A stretch of 64,000 nucleotides of DNA from Zobellia laminariae (GCF_009725995.1 NZ_RCNS01000002.1:124001-188000); one strand, 5' to 3'. Positions 8,321 to 17,724 are shown, counted from the stretch's first letter. The notes: generated by a model not told the origin, from the sequence alone. Numbers and translations: made by a program.

Positions 8321-9586
8321 ATGAAGAATATTACCACTGTAATACTGTTACTTTTAGTGCTAAGCTCATGCAAAGCACAATCTGAAAAACAAGTAGTAGA
8401 ACCTACGGAAAACCAAGAAGGTTTTCCTTTTGTGTTACCAAAGGAAAAACCTAATAGAAAAATGAGTGCTGCTATGGAGCGTATTTATACGGATTATGAA
8501 GCTCCACAACCACAGCACAATGAGCTTTTTAGTCAGTTCAAGTACACGGAGTTAAAAGGATTTGACTATAATGGTCACGATGGTACAATTACAAGAAGAG
8601 ATCCATCAAAAACACTTTTGCATAACGGGAAGTACTACGTATGGTATACGTATAGAAACACTTCTACACCGCCAAGAGGAGCAGATATGAGCAATGATAC
8701 CATACCGTCTTCAGATTGGGATTTATCGGAAATTTGGTACGCTACTTCCACAGATGGTTTTACTTGGGAAGAACAAGGTGTGGCCATTAAAAGACCGGAA
8801 AAACCTTTGGTAGGCTGGCGTTCTGTTACCACTACGGATATTCTAGAATGGGAAGGAAAGTATTACCTCTATTACCAAGGTTTTATGGAGGCCAGTGGCA
8901 AAAGAGGAGACGACTGTCCTGTTGCTGTATCTTATGCAGATTCTCCAGAAGGTCCTTGGACGCCTTATAACAAAATTGTAATCGAAAATGGGAAAGAAGG
9001 AGAGTGGGACCAATATTCCATACATGATCCCTACCCGCTAGTACATAACGGTAAGGTCTATATTTATTACAAATCTGATTTTGGTGAAAAGCCAGATAAG
9101 GTTCGTATGCAAGGGCTTGCCATTGCTGATAACCCTTTGGGGCCATTTAAAAAGCACCCATTGAATCCGGTGATAACCTCTGGGCACGAAACTTCATTGT
9201 TTCCGTTTCGAAAAGGAGTAGCGGCTTTGGTATATAAAGACGGACCGGAGCACAACACTATTCAATATGCGGAAGATTGGGTGAATTTTGAAATTGCTTC
9301 AATCACGGAGCTGATGCCTTACGCAGCTGCACCTCACGTACCGGATGCTTTTACAAATACAGAAGATGGTCGCGGGATTACCTGGGGCTTGGCCCATTTT
9401 ATTAATTTAGGAGGAAAAGGTGAATTCCATTCAAAACTGGTGCGTTTTGATTGTGATTTAAGCTTGGATCTACATGATGAAGAAATGAAAGAGCACCGGG
9501 TTAAACATAAACCTGACGTGTACTTCAGACAGGGATTAAGTAAAAAACAGAAGGAACGTTTAAAATCTGAAAGTTTAAAGAACTAA
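8321..9586 (+). CDS. GH117-family 3,6-anhydro-galactosidase-like lipoprotein
   Basis: A 421-residue five-bladed beta-propeller enzyme. The lipoprotein signal ends LVLSSC, so Cys17 is the likely anchor. The family motif FDYNGHDGTITRRDPS runs from residue 81, with Asp94 as the likely catalytic base, followed by YYVWYTYRNT. The block SSDWDLSEIWYATSTDGFTW is also typical of GH117. His289 in SGHETSLFPF matches the His proposed as general acid in the Zobellia AhgA structure. Characterised members split terminal 3,6-anhydro-L-galactose from neoagaro-oligosaccharides, but some clades are inactive on agar. The pairing with a sulfatase suggests a sulfated galactan such as porphyran, by inference. Confidence 0.9.
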   Translation: MKNITTVILLLLVLSSCKAQSEKQVVEPTENQEGFPFVLPKEKPNRKMSAAMERIYTDYEAPQPQHNELFSQFKYTELKGFDYNGHDGTITRRDPSKTLLHNGKYYVWYTYRNTSTPPRGADMSNDTIPSSDWDLSEIWYATSTDGFTWEEQGVAIKRPEKPLVGWRSVTTTDILEWEGKYYLYYQGFMEASGKRGDDCPVAVSYADSPEGPWTPYNKIVIENGKEGEWDQYSIHDPYPLVHNGKVYIYYKSDFGEKPDKVRMQGLAIADNPLGPFKKHPLNPVITSGHETSLFPFRKGVAALVYKDGPEHNTIQYAEDWVNFEIASITELMPYAAAPHVPDAFTNTEDGRGITWGLAHFINLGGKGEFHSKLVRFDCDLSLDLHDEEMKEHRVKHKPDVYFRQGLSKKQKERLKSESLKN

Positions 9587-9609
9587 TTAATAGTTTATCA
9601 AACGAATTT

Positions 9610-9643
9610 AAAGGAGCATCATTTTATGGTGTTCTTTTTTTTT
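9610..9643 (+). terminator. Terminator after the sulfatase-GH117 pair
   Basis: AAAGGAGCATCAT pairs with ATGGTGTTCTTT (several G-U pairs) around a TTT loop, followed by a run of T. It sits 24 bases after the GH117 stop. Confidence 0.75.
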
Positions 9644-9989
9644 ATGCCCGGATTTTATTAAAATAAGTAGCTACTTCTCATTTCCGATTTCCATTCGTCT
9701 ATAGGTAATTAGTTTTCAAGTGTAGATAAACGGTACTCACCGAAAATATCAAATTTCAAATAGAACGATGCTGTAATTTTGGTGTAAGCAAATTAAAGAA
9801 ATCACAATTTAGTTCATTAAAATGCGGACGATATATGTCTGATAGGAAGTTTGAAAAAGGTCAGTTACTGTTGTTTATGATAGAATGATAATAAATGTTC
9901 CCCCTTTTTGAAAAAACAGCAATCGGCCTAGTTGAAATTATCGTTCGCATTTTTATATTTTCTTTCCATCCAATTATACTATTGGAAAT
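9644..9989. other. Intergenic stretch between convergent genes
   Basis: About 350 bases with no plausible ORF, RNA or repeat. It separates the ends of the convergent GH117 and GH28-like genes. I see nothing in it beyond a weak CCAAT/ATTGG hairpin near 9970-9985 next to the GH28-like stop. Confidence 0.5.
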
Positions 9990-11519
9990 TTACTCATCCA
10001 TTAAGTCAAAATAATCTCCGTCTGTCCATCCTAATGGGGCTTCAACGGCATGATTACTAATTGCTTTTCCTTTAACTAAGGGTTTTGTTCCATCGGCATT
10101 TTTCCAGACTATATTTCTAACTTGAAGGCCATCTACATCATCTACTATGATAGGGAATCTAGAATCTGGTGTTGTTGTTCCAATGGTAACATTGTTCAAG
10201 GATATGTTCTCTGCATGCCTAACGTATAGGGTATGACTTGGAAGGTTACCGTACGTAATTGCATGTGGATACCCTTTTTCATCTTCTTCAACGGTAGTAC
10301 TAAAATCTCCCATCTTAAGTCCGCCTTTAGAGAAAAGCTGAATGTTATTCAGTGATACATTTTTGATTGGATGTCCTTCAAGCCCTGTAATAGACGAACC
10401 CCATGTGCCCGCATCGTAAGCAACTACATTACTAATTGAAATATTTTTCACTTCTCCAATAGTATTTACCACAGCACCGGGCGTATGAGGTCGTGCTCTA
10501 TTGCCTAAACGAATGTAAATAGGTGATTCAGTACCGTGAATAGTTAAATTATTTACGGTAAAACCTTCTAAGGTACCACCATCTACAATCATAAGTGAAA
10601 GGCCAGATACACCTATACGTGGCGTATCCCAAATAGGTTTCCCTTTTTCTTTTGAGGGCTTTATTACACAATTACTTATAGAAATATTTTTAAAGCCGCC
10701 AGTGGTTTCTGTACCTGCTTTTATAGCATTGCAAAAACTACTGACTACGCAATTGGTAATAACAATATCTTCACAAGCAGCTGCACCTGTACTTTTCAAA
10801 ACAATACCATCATCATCTGAATCAATGATACTATTTGAGAGTACAACACGGCGGCACCCGTCAATATCAATACCATCATTATTTCGGCTTCCATGACTGT
10901 AGACATAAATGTTAGAAATAAAAAGGTCTTCGCAATCTAGATAATGTTGGTTCCAAATGGAGGCATTGAGCATCCTTAAACCGTCTATTTTTATATTCTT
11001 ACAGGAAATTAAAAGTATGTTTCTTGGCCTACCGTCAATGTCACCTGCATAGGGGTTGGGCATGGGGGTATGAAGTGGTCCTTGTCCGTCTATTGTGCCA
11101 CTACCGGTCAAAGCTATATTCTCTTGGCCTTCGGCATAAATAAGAGCATTAAATCCGCCAAGTTGGTCTTTGTGCGATCGGTATTTGGGCATAGGTTGTA
11201 ATGGAAAATCAGCAACATTAATACTGGAAAGTAAAACCGAATTATGTTCAAAATGTAACTCAACGTTGCTCTTTAAAATAATAGACCCTGATTTAAAAAC
11301 TCCCGCTGGGATAATTACTTTTCCACCTCCTTTTGCAGCACAGGCGTCTATTGCTTTTTGAATGGATTTTGTGTTTAAAAATTCTCCATCACCTTTTGCA
11401 CCATAATTGGTGATATTATAGCCATCACTTTGTATTGGGCAGTCTAATTCTGCATATGCGCTATTAGAAACGAAGCCAAAAATTAAAACTAAAAAGCTAA
11501 TGCGTAATATGTTCATCAT
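9990..11519 (-). CDS. Secreted GH28-like right-handed beta-helix enzyme
   Basis: A 509-residue secreted protein (signal peptide 1-23, ending AYA) with the pectate-lyase/polygalacturonase beta-helix. The opening NYGAKGDGEFLNTKSIQKAID is the usual start. Two of the three GH28 acid sites are present: NNDGID (213-218, for NTDG) and DSDDDGIVLKS (233-243). The GHG site is not: the expected place reads SFCNAIKAGTET (about 261-272). The bond specificity may therefore differ from polygalacturonase; related exo-enzymes act on rhamnogalacturonan or other galacturonides. It is divergent from the Nramp-like operon (227 bases between starts), which suggests a shared uronide-type substrate. Confidence 0.85.
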   Translation of the reverse strand: MMNILRISFLVLIFGFVSNSAYAELDCPIQSDGYNITNYGAKGDGEFLNTKSIQKAIDACAAKGGGKVIIPAGVFKSGSIILKSNVELHFEHNSVLLSSINVADFPLQPMPKYRSHKDQLGGFNALIYAEGQENIALTGSGTIDGQGPLHTPMPNPYAGDIDGRPRNILLISCKNIKIDGLRMLNASIWNQHYLDCEDLFISNIYVYSHGSRNNDGIDIDGCRRVVLSNSIIDSDDDGIVLKSTGAAACEDIVITNCVVSSFCNAIKAGTETTGGFKNISISNCVIKPSKEKGKPIWDTPRIGVSGLSLMIVDGGTLEGFTVNNLTIHGTESPIYIRLGNRARPHTPGAVVNTIGEVKNISISNVVAYDAGTWGSSITGLEGHPIKNVSLNNIQLFSKGGLKMGDFSTTVEEDEKGYPHAITYGNLPSHTLYVRHAENISLNNVTIGTTTPDSRFPIIVDDVDGLQVRNIVWKNADGTKPLVKGKAISNHAVEAPLGWTDGDYFDLMDE

Positions 11520-11746
11520 TCTAAAAATTCCTTAAAGGTTATTACTAACTCAAAATACCTTTACTTCAATATTTAATAAAATTTTGGATGTGAAAACTCA
11601 ATAATTGCCACTTAGAAAAGTGCAACGATTTTTTGTGAAATGCAAATTAAAGGTTATTCTGTTTTTAATGTTACTTTTAGGTAATGCAGCAAAAAGCCTT
11701 ATCTCATGAGGTTTTAGTCAGAAATAATAAATGAGTTGAATTTTAA

Positions 11747-12955
11747 ATGGCAGATAGAAAAAAGAAAAACATACTTAATCTCATAGGGCCTGGTTTTATA
11801 ACAGCTGCATTAGTCCTAGGTCCAGGAAGTTTAGCAATAGGTTCTAAAATTGGAGCTAATTATGAATTTAGACTACTTTGGATAGTGCCCATTTGTGTTC
11901 TTTTTATGGCGGCTTTCACCATTGTTTCTACTAGAATTGGCCTAAGTTCAAAACAAACACTTATTGAACTAATACGTGAAAAATATGGCAATACAATTTG
12001 TATTGTTATTGGTGTTGGTCTTTTTATAGTAGCCGCTTCGTTTCAGGCAGGTAACTCCATAGGCGCTGGTATGGTGTTCGGTGAAATGTTCAATGTATCA
12101 CCTGTACCTTGGGTAATTACCTTTTCCGTGATTGCAATTATTTTATTGTTTTTTAAATCTTTTTTTAAGATTCTAGAAAAAATTATGATTGGCATGGTTG
12201 TTTTAATGCTCGTTTCATTTGTACTTACTCTAATAATTTCAAAGCCTAATATTTCAGTCTTAGTACAACAATTTAATTTTATATTACCAACTGGTTCAGA
12301 ATTTTTGGCTCTGGCTTTAGTAGCATCCAGTTTTTCAATTGCGGGAGCATTTTATCAGTCGTATCTAGTCCAAGAAAAAGGGTGGGATAAGAGTGAGTCT
12401 AAATCACATGAAAGAGAAGGCCTGTCCGGTGTATTTATTTTGGGAGTAATAACAGCTACAGTTATGTTAGTTGCAGCTTCTGTCCTTTATCCACAAGGTA
12501 TTCAAGTTAATTCGGCAGCAGAAATGGGTAAAGCGTTAGAACCAATTTTTGGAAGTTATGCCACTGTGATTTTTATGTTCGGTTTGTTTGCGGCTTCTTT
12601 TTCTTCTTTAATCGGGAACGCAACTTTGGGCGGTGTTTTACTATCAGATGCACTAAATATTGGTAGAAAGTTAGAGTCTCAAAATGTGCGGTATGTGATA
12701 ATGTCGGTCATATTGATCGGTGCAGCCGTTGCTATTATTTTTGGAAACTTACCGATACAGCTTATTATTATGGCTCAAGGTTTTACCATTATAGTTGTTC
12801 CGGTAATAGGCTTCATGATTTTTATGATAGCACGGGATAGAGCATCAAAAAACTTTTTTAAATTAAGTGCAACATTGAATATTATTATGATTTTAGGGTT
12901 GGCAATGCTTGTTCTTTTAGCAGGGGCTAATACCTATAACATATTTATTAAATAA
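11747..12955 (+). CDS. Nramp-related membrane carrier lacking the metal-binding motifs
   Basis: A 402-residue, eleven-helix protein of the Nramp/APC fold. The opening GPGFITAA is typical, but the helix-1 metal motif DPGN reads GPGS here (25-28), and the helix-6 MPH motif reads A-G-A (199-201). Both sets of transition-metal ligands are therefore gone. Nramp-related proteins without these residues are known to carry other ions or are uncharacterised. It is the first gene of an apparent five-gene operon of carbohydrate-type enzymes (11 bases to the next start), so an organic substrate is worth considering; that is inference. A simple Mn/Fe transporter label would be misleading. Confidence 0.82.
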   Translation: MADRKKKNILNLIGPGFITAALVLGPGSLAIGSKIGANYEFRLLWIVPICVLFMAAFTIVSTRIGLSSKQTLIELIREKYGNTICIVIGVGLFIVAASFQAGNSIGAGMVFGEMFNVSPVPWVITFSVIAIILLFFKSFFKILEKIMIGMVVLMLVSFVLTLIISKPNISVLVQQFNFILPTGSEFLALALVASSFSIAGAFYQSYLVQEKGWDKSESKSHEREGLSGVFILGVITATVMLVAASVLYPQGIQVNSAAEMGKALEPIFGSYATVIFMFGLFAASFSSLIGNATLGGVLLSDALNIGRKLESQNVRYVIMSVILIGAAVAIIFGNLPIQLIIMAQGFTIIVVPVIGFMIFMIARDRASKNFFKLSATLNIIMILGLAMLVLLAGANTYNIFIK

Positions 12956-12966
12956 ATTAGAAATCT

Positions 12967-13986
12967 ATGATAGCTACAATAGCCGAATTAGAGGAACAAC
13001 TCTCTAAACCTTCAAAACGATTGATAGAAGATATGAGTAAAATTGAAGGGGATATAATGATTTTAGGCTTGGGAGGAAAGATGGGGCCTACCTTAGCAAA
13101 GCTTGCAAAAAGAGCAGTTGATGCTGCAGGAATCACTAAAAGAATAATAGGTGCTTCTCGCTTTTCAAATCAACTTCTATATAAAGAATTAACCGATTTT
13201 GGTATTGAATGTATCAAGGTAGATTTATTGGATGATGAAGCGTTAATGAAACTTCCAAAAGTTGAAAACGTTATTTACATGGCGGGTAACAAATTTGGTA
13301 CATCGGGTAATGAACATTTTACTTGGGCAATGAACGCTTACCTTCCTGGTAGAGTTTCGGAAAGATATAAAGAATCAAAAATAGTTGTTTTTTCTACGGG
13401 CAATGTATATCCGTTTATGCCTATTAAAAGTGGTGGTGCTACGGAGGAAGTAAAACCTTCACCAATTGGTGAATATGCGCAATCTTGTTTAGGACGCGAA
13501 CGTGTATTTGAACATTTTTCTATTAAAAACGGAATAAAAATGCTTTTGTACAGATTGAATTATGCACTAGATCTTAGGTATGGTGTTTTGTTAGAAATAG
13601 CAAAGGCGGTAATGGAGCAGAAGCCTATAAACTTAAGTATGGGTTTTGCCAATGTCATTTGGCAAGGAGATGCCAATGAATATGCTATACGTTCCCTTTT
13701 ACATTGCGAATCACCAGCTAAAAAACTGAATGTAACCGGCCCGGAAACCATATCAATACAATGGTTAGCAGAAGAATTTGGTAAATTACTTAAGATTAAA
13801 CCCATTTTTGAAAATAAGCCTGCAGAAACGGCTTTATTGAATAACTCCAGTGAGGCTTACAGCTTATTTGGAAAACCCACGACCTCACTTCAAGATATGA
13901 TACAGTGGACAGCTAATTGGGTTAAAATTGGAGGGGAGCAATTAGGTAAACCAACGCATTTTCAAGAACGAAAAGGAGATTTTTAA
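12967..13986 (+). CDS. NAD-dependent epimerase/dehydratase-like protein
   Basis: A 339-residue Rossmann protein of the extended-SDR type. The nucleotide-binding loop is GLGGKMGPTLA (34-44), offset by an N-terminal helical extension of about 28 residues. The central FSTGNVYP (143-149) matches the catalytic Ser/Thr strand. The catalytic Tyr170 is present, but the YxxxK motif reads YAQSC, so Lys is replaced by Cys174. Without the Lys the usual hydride chemistry would be weakened; a non-redox, isomerase-like or altered role is possible. It sits between the Nramp-like carrier and the DapA-like gene with 11- and 21-base gaps, so it belongs to the same operon. Confidence 0.85.
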   Translation: MIATIAELEEQLSKPSKRLIEDMSKIEGDIMILGLGGKMGPTLAKLAKRAVDAAGITKRIIGASRFSNQLLYKELTDFGIECIKVDLLDDEALMKLPKVENVIYMAGNKFGTSGNEHFTWAMNAYLPGRVSERYKESKIVVFSTGNVYPFMPIKSGGATEEVKPSPIGEYAQSCLGRERVFEHFSIKNGIKMLLYRLNYALDLRYGVLLEIAKAVMEQKPINLSMGFANVIWQGDANEYAIRSLLHCESPAKKLNVTGPETISIQWLAEEFGKLLKIKPIFENKPAETALLNNSSEAYSLFGKPTTSLQDMIQWTANWVKIGGEQLGKPTHFQERKGDF

Positions 13987-14007
13987 TCAAATCAGTGCAT
14001 AGTTAAT

Positions 14008-15075
14008 ATGAAGACTTTAAATCCTGTATTAAAACAATTATTGCAACAAGGTACTGTAATTCCTGCCCATCCGCTAGCATTGACAGAAGGTCGTGAGCTA
14101 GATGAGAAACGTCAACGATTGTTGACCAGATATTATATGGCTTCAGGCGCAGGAGGTATTGCAATAGGGGTACATACAACACAATTCCAAATACGAGACC
14201 CAAAAATCAACCTATATAAAAAGGTATTGCAACTGGCTATTGAGGAAATTACAATAGCTAATCTAAACCGCCCTTTTATAAAAGTAGCTGGCGTTAGCGG
14301 TAATACGGAACAAGCTGTGAATGAGGCTAAAATCTGTGCAGAATTAGGTTATGATATTGTTTTGGTAAGTACAAATGGCTTAGGAGATTGGTCAGAAGAG
14401 GCATTATTGGAACGAGCAGCTAAAATTAGCGAAATCATACCCGTATTCGGATTTTATTTACAACCAGCAGTGGGTGGTAGGGTTTTGAGTTATAATTTTT
14501 GGAAGGCCTTTTCCGAGATTGAAAATGTACAAGCTATAAAAATGGCACCGTTTAATAGGTATCAAACTTTAGAAGTGATACGTGCCGTATGCGCTTCATC
14601 ACGTTGTGACGAAATTGCGTTATACACAGGTAATGATGATAATATTGTAGCTGACCTTTTAACAACTTATAATATAACTGTTGGGGAAAAAGTCATCAAA
14701 AAAGATATTGTCGGTGGGTTATTAGGGCATTGGGCTGTTTGGACGAATAAGGCTGTTTCTCTTTTAGAGGAAATCCATAGAATAAAAGAATCGGGAATAA
14801 CCATGCCCAAAGAATCAATGACTTTGAATATAGCAGTTACAGATAGCAACGCTGCCTTTTTTGATTCTGCCAATAATTTTGAAGGGTGTATTGCAGGTAT
14901 ACATGAGGTGCTAAGAAGACAGGGACTTTTAAAAGGGATTTGGTGTTTAGATGAAAATGAAAAATTGTCTATAGGTCAGAATGAAGAAATCAGTAGAGTT
15001 TATAATGATTACCCGCATTTAAATGATGATGATTTTGTTAGGGATAACATAGAAAATTGGTTGAAAGGACTGTAA
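14008..15075 (+). CDS. DapA-like class I aldolase/lyase
   Basis: A 355-residue TIM-barrel protein of the dihydrodipicolinate synthase family, longer than DapA (about 290). The Schiff-base Lys is Lys178 in AIKMAPF, and the partner Tyr is Tyr150 in GFYLQP. Family members outside lysine synthesis cleave or dehydrate 2-keto-3-deoxy sugar acids, sialic acid or similar keto acids. The neighbours (epimerase, oxidoreductase, GH28-like enzyme) favour a sugar-acid role over lysine synthesis. The C-terminal 60 residues are an extra helical part. It shows no signal peptide and is probably cytoplasmic. Confidence 0.85.
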   Translation: MKTLNPVLKQLLQQGTVIPAHPLALTEGRELDEKRQRLLTRYYMASGAGGIAIGVHTTQFQIRDPKINLYKKVLQLAIEEITIANLNRPFIKVAGVSGNTEQAVNEAKICAELGYDIVLVSTNGLGDWSEEALLERAAKISEIIPVFGFYLQPAVGGRVLSYNFWKAFSEIENVQAIKMAPFNRYQTLEVIRAVCASSRCDEIALYTGNDDNIVADLLTTYNITVGEKVIKKDIVGGLLGHWAVWTNKAVSLLEEIHRIKESGITMPKESMTLNIAVTDSNAAFFDSANNFEGCIAGIHEVLRRQGLLKGIWCLDENEKLSIGQNEEISRVYNDYPHLNDDDFVRDNIENWLKGL

Positions 15076-15133
15076 ATAAGAAAGCATTTTAAACTATAAT
15101 TGAAAATTTTTAGAATAATAAATAGAGAAGTAT

Positions 15134-16432
15134 ATGAAAACTAATCCACGGAGAAAATTTATAAAGCAAACTTCAAAAACAGTAGCAGCCGGGATGGTTT
15201 TCAGTCATCTTCCTGTTTTTTCAAATGCTAATGTCTTTGGACAACAAAAAATAAAACTGGGTTTAGTGGGCTGTGGAGGTCGTGGTACCGGCGCTATATT
15301 TCAAGCTTTGACGGCATCAAAATCTGTTGAGTTAGTAGCAATGGGAGACGTTTTTCAACCTGAGTTGGATAATAGTTTTCAAAGGGTTTCTAAAGATTTT
15401 CCAGCACAGGTCAGCGTCCCAAAAGAGCGTCAGTTTTTAGGTTTAGATGCTTATAAGAAAGTTATTGATGAGTGTGATGCGGTAATTTTGGCTACACCAC
15501 CTGGTTTTAGACCTGATCATTTTGAATACGCCATAGCTTCGGGCAAGCATGTTTTTCTAGAAAAGCCATTGGCTGTTGATGGTCCTGGATACAGAAGGAT
15601 TATAGAAACCGGAAAATTGGCAACAGAGAAGAAATTAAATGTTGTGGTTGGTCTGCAATTCCGTTATGAAATTGCGCTCAACAAAATGGTGGAAAAAATT
15701 CATGCAGGAGAGATAGGAGACGTTCTTTCTATGGATGTGTATTATAACATTGGCTTGGCCACGATACATCCTCGAAAGCCAGGTCAAACGGAATTGGAAT
15801 ATCAAATTAGCAATTGGCATTATTTTAATTGGTTATGGGGCGGTCAGCTTGCCGGTCAGGCCATTCACCAAATTGATGTAATTAATTGGGTTAAAAAAGA
15901 TTATCCCATCAAAGCAAGTGGAATGGGAGGTAGGGCAATGCTTAAAGGACCAGACCATGGAGAAATATTTGACCATCATTATGTAGAATATGAGTATGCC
16001 GATGGTACAAAACTACATGTGCAGTGTAGACAAATGGATAATTGTGCCAATAGGTTGGGTTTTAATATTCAAGGTTCAAAAGGTAAGGCCGATGAACGTT
16101 TCCAGATGGTTGATTTAAAAGGAAATTCGCTTTGGAGATACAGAGATAAAGATGACCCATCGTCTTCTCAAATAGAACAAGATGAGTTTATTGGAGCAAT
16201 CTTAGGAAATAGACCTTATGTAAACAATACCAAGTATGGTGCTGAAAGTTCTATGACTGCTATAATGGGTAGAATGGCAATTGAATCTGGTGAAATTATT
16301 GATTTAGAGAAGGCCAAAGCTTCTAATTTAAGTATAGTCCCTTCTGAATTTTCTTGGGACATGAAAATGCCTAATGCACCATTGGAAGATGGTAATTATG
16401 TAATTCCTAGACCAGGAATTCCTGTGTTGTAA
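15134..16432 (+). CDS. Tat-exported Gfo/Idh/MocA oxidoreductase
   Basis: A 432-residue NAD(P)-dependent oxidoreductase with a twin-arginine-type leader (RRKFIKQ at 5-11, then a hydrophobic core), so it is exported folded with its cofactor. The Rossmann loop GLVGCGGRGTG begins near residue 42, and the EKPLAVD motif (near 143-149) is the family signature. Bacteroidetes relatives include the GH109 enzymes and many exported dehydrogenases of unknown sugar. It follows the DapA-like gene by 58 bases and precedes the lipoprotein by 16. Substrate unknown; an NAD-dependent redox step on an exported glycan or sugar acid is likely. Confidence 0.9.
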   Translation: MKTNPRRKFIKQTSKTVAAGMVFSHLPVFSNANVFGQQKIKLGLVGCGGRGTGAIFQALTASKSVELVAMGDVFQPELDNSFQRVSKDFPAQVSVPKERQFLGLDAYKKVIDECDAVILATPPGFRPDHFEYAIASGKHVFLEKPLAVDGPGYRRIIETGKLATEKKLNVVVGLQFRYEIALNKMVEKIHAGEIGDVLSMDVYYNIGLATIHPRKPGQTELEYQISNWHYFNWLWGGQLAGQAIHQIDVINWVKKDYPIKASGMGGRAMLKGPDHGEIFDHHYVEYEYADGTKLHVQCRQMDNCANRLGFNIQGSKGKADERFQMVDLKGNSLWRYRDKDDPSSSQIEQDEFIGAILGNRPYVNNTKYGAESSMTAIMGRMAIESGEIIDLEKAKASNLSIVPSEFSWDMKMPNAPLEDGNYVIPRPGIPVL

Positions 16433-16448
16433 ATGAATTGGATCAAGA

Positions 16449-17639
16449 ATGAAAAATCTAATTAAATACATTATTTTAATCGTATTGATTGCTGGTTGTT
16501 CTACACCAGAAAGGATGCCTGTCATTATTGTTTCTGAAACTGCGGGCTTAGACCGTACTTTAGAATATGTAAACCCAACAATTAGTTTAGGTAGTAAATT
16601 AAAGGAGGATGAGGTGTTCGTAGCTATTGATTCAGAGGATAGTTCTGTAATACCGGTGGACGATATTGCTTTTAATAAAGTTGAAAACCGATTTGAATAT
16701 TCAATTATTTTTCCGGTTGCGGTTACAGCCAATCAATCCAAAAAATTCAATATTAGTATTCAAGAAAAAAACAAGAGTTCATTACCTGTTCGGCGAATGC
16801 TATCCGAAAACAATCTTGCTGTAGAAAATAAGTTTTATAAAGCTACTTTTAGTACAGAGGATGATAAACGCGGGGGACAAGTAAATGGAATAGAGTTGAA
16901 GAACTTCAAAAATAAGCTTTTAAAAAGAAGCCATATTGCAATGCATTGGGCTCCTAATTTTTCTAAAAGTAGTTCAGAGTTTTATTTCAATTTAGAAGAT
17001 TTACGACCTGATTCTAGAAATCATATAGAACTAGAAAAGTATCGTGTAATTAAGGAGCGCTCAGGTATCACGGATAGTGTACCGGAAATTCTAATTGAAG
17101 GGCGTTATGAGTTTTATGATAATCTACCCTATTTTTTATTTGAGTCTATGATTTCGGTTCAAAAAGAAGTGGAACTAAATCTCTTACGGAATGATGAAAT
17201 GACCATGGATAGTCTCTTTACTCATCTCGCCTACGCTCAAAAAGACGGTACAATTAAACGGTTAAATCTATATTCTGATGAACTAGATGTTTTAGAAGAA
17301 AATCATGTTACTGATGATGCGCCTTGGTTGGCTTTTTATAATTTGGAAAAAGGTTACGGCTTTGGTTCAATACGTCTTCAGTATGATAACACAAATACAA
17401 AAGGAGAGCCTTCACCAATGCATAATCCATACACTAAGATTACCAAATCTTCAAATAACGGTAGATATTGGAATAGAGTTTTATCTGATACTATTCAGAC
17501 TTTTCCGGGCGGAAGTCAGTATTATGAGAAAAATGCTTATTTAATCTTTCCGGTAGTTTCAGAAGCCCCTGAAAAAGTTATTAAAAACTACGCTGAACGG
17601 TTGAATCGGCCACTAAGTATAAAGGTGACAGATAATTAG
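16449..17639 (+). CDS. Unrecognised lipoprotein of the Nramp-like operon
   Basis: A 396-residue lipoprotein (signal about 1-17, Cys18 in LIAGCST). It has a beta-rich N-terminal domain of about 100 residues, then a larger domain that begins NKFYKATF and contains many aromatic residues (HWAP near 168, GRYW near 338). The architecture resembles carbohydrate-active beta-sandwich proteins such as lyase or glycosidase accessory domains, but I recognise no family. It is the last gene of the operon starting at 11747. It may be the surface or periplasmic enzyme that feeds the pathway. Confidence 0.65.
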   Translation: MKNLIKYIILIVLIAGCSTPERMPVIIVSETAGLDRTLEYVNPTISLGSKLKEDEVFVAIDSEDSSVIPVDDIAFNKVENRFEYSIIFPVAVTANQSKKFNISIQEKNKSSLPVRRMLSENNLAVENKFYKATFSTEDDKRGGQVNGIELKNFKNKLLKRSHIAMHWAPNFSKSSSEFYFNLEDLRPDSRNHIELEKYRVIKERSGITDSVPEILIEGRYEFYDNLPYFLFESMISVQKEVELNLLRNDEMTMDSLFTHLAYAQKDGTIKRLNLYSDELDVLEENHVTDDAPWLAFYNLEKGYGFGSIRLQYDNTNTKGEPSPMHNPYTKITKSSNNGRYWNRVLSDTIQTFPGGSQYYEKNAYLIFPVVSEAPEKVIKNYAERLNRPLSIKVTDN

Positions 17640-17724
17640 TATGTAGCTCAGTACTAAAATCCTAGTTTAGTATAGAAAATAATGCCGTCAGTATCCCCTA
17701 TTTTTTTTAACTCATTTAGAGTGA

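Noticed and set aside
16328..16732. Minus-strand ORF of 134 residues across two operon genes
   Set aside because: Overlaps both well-supported plus-strand genes.
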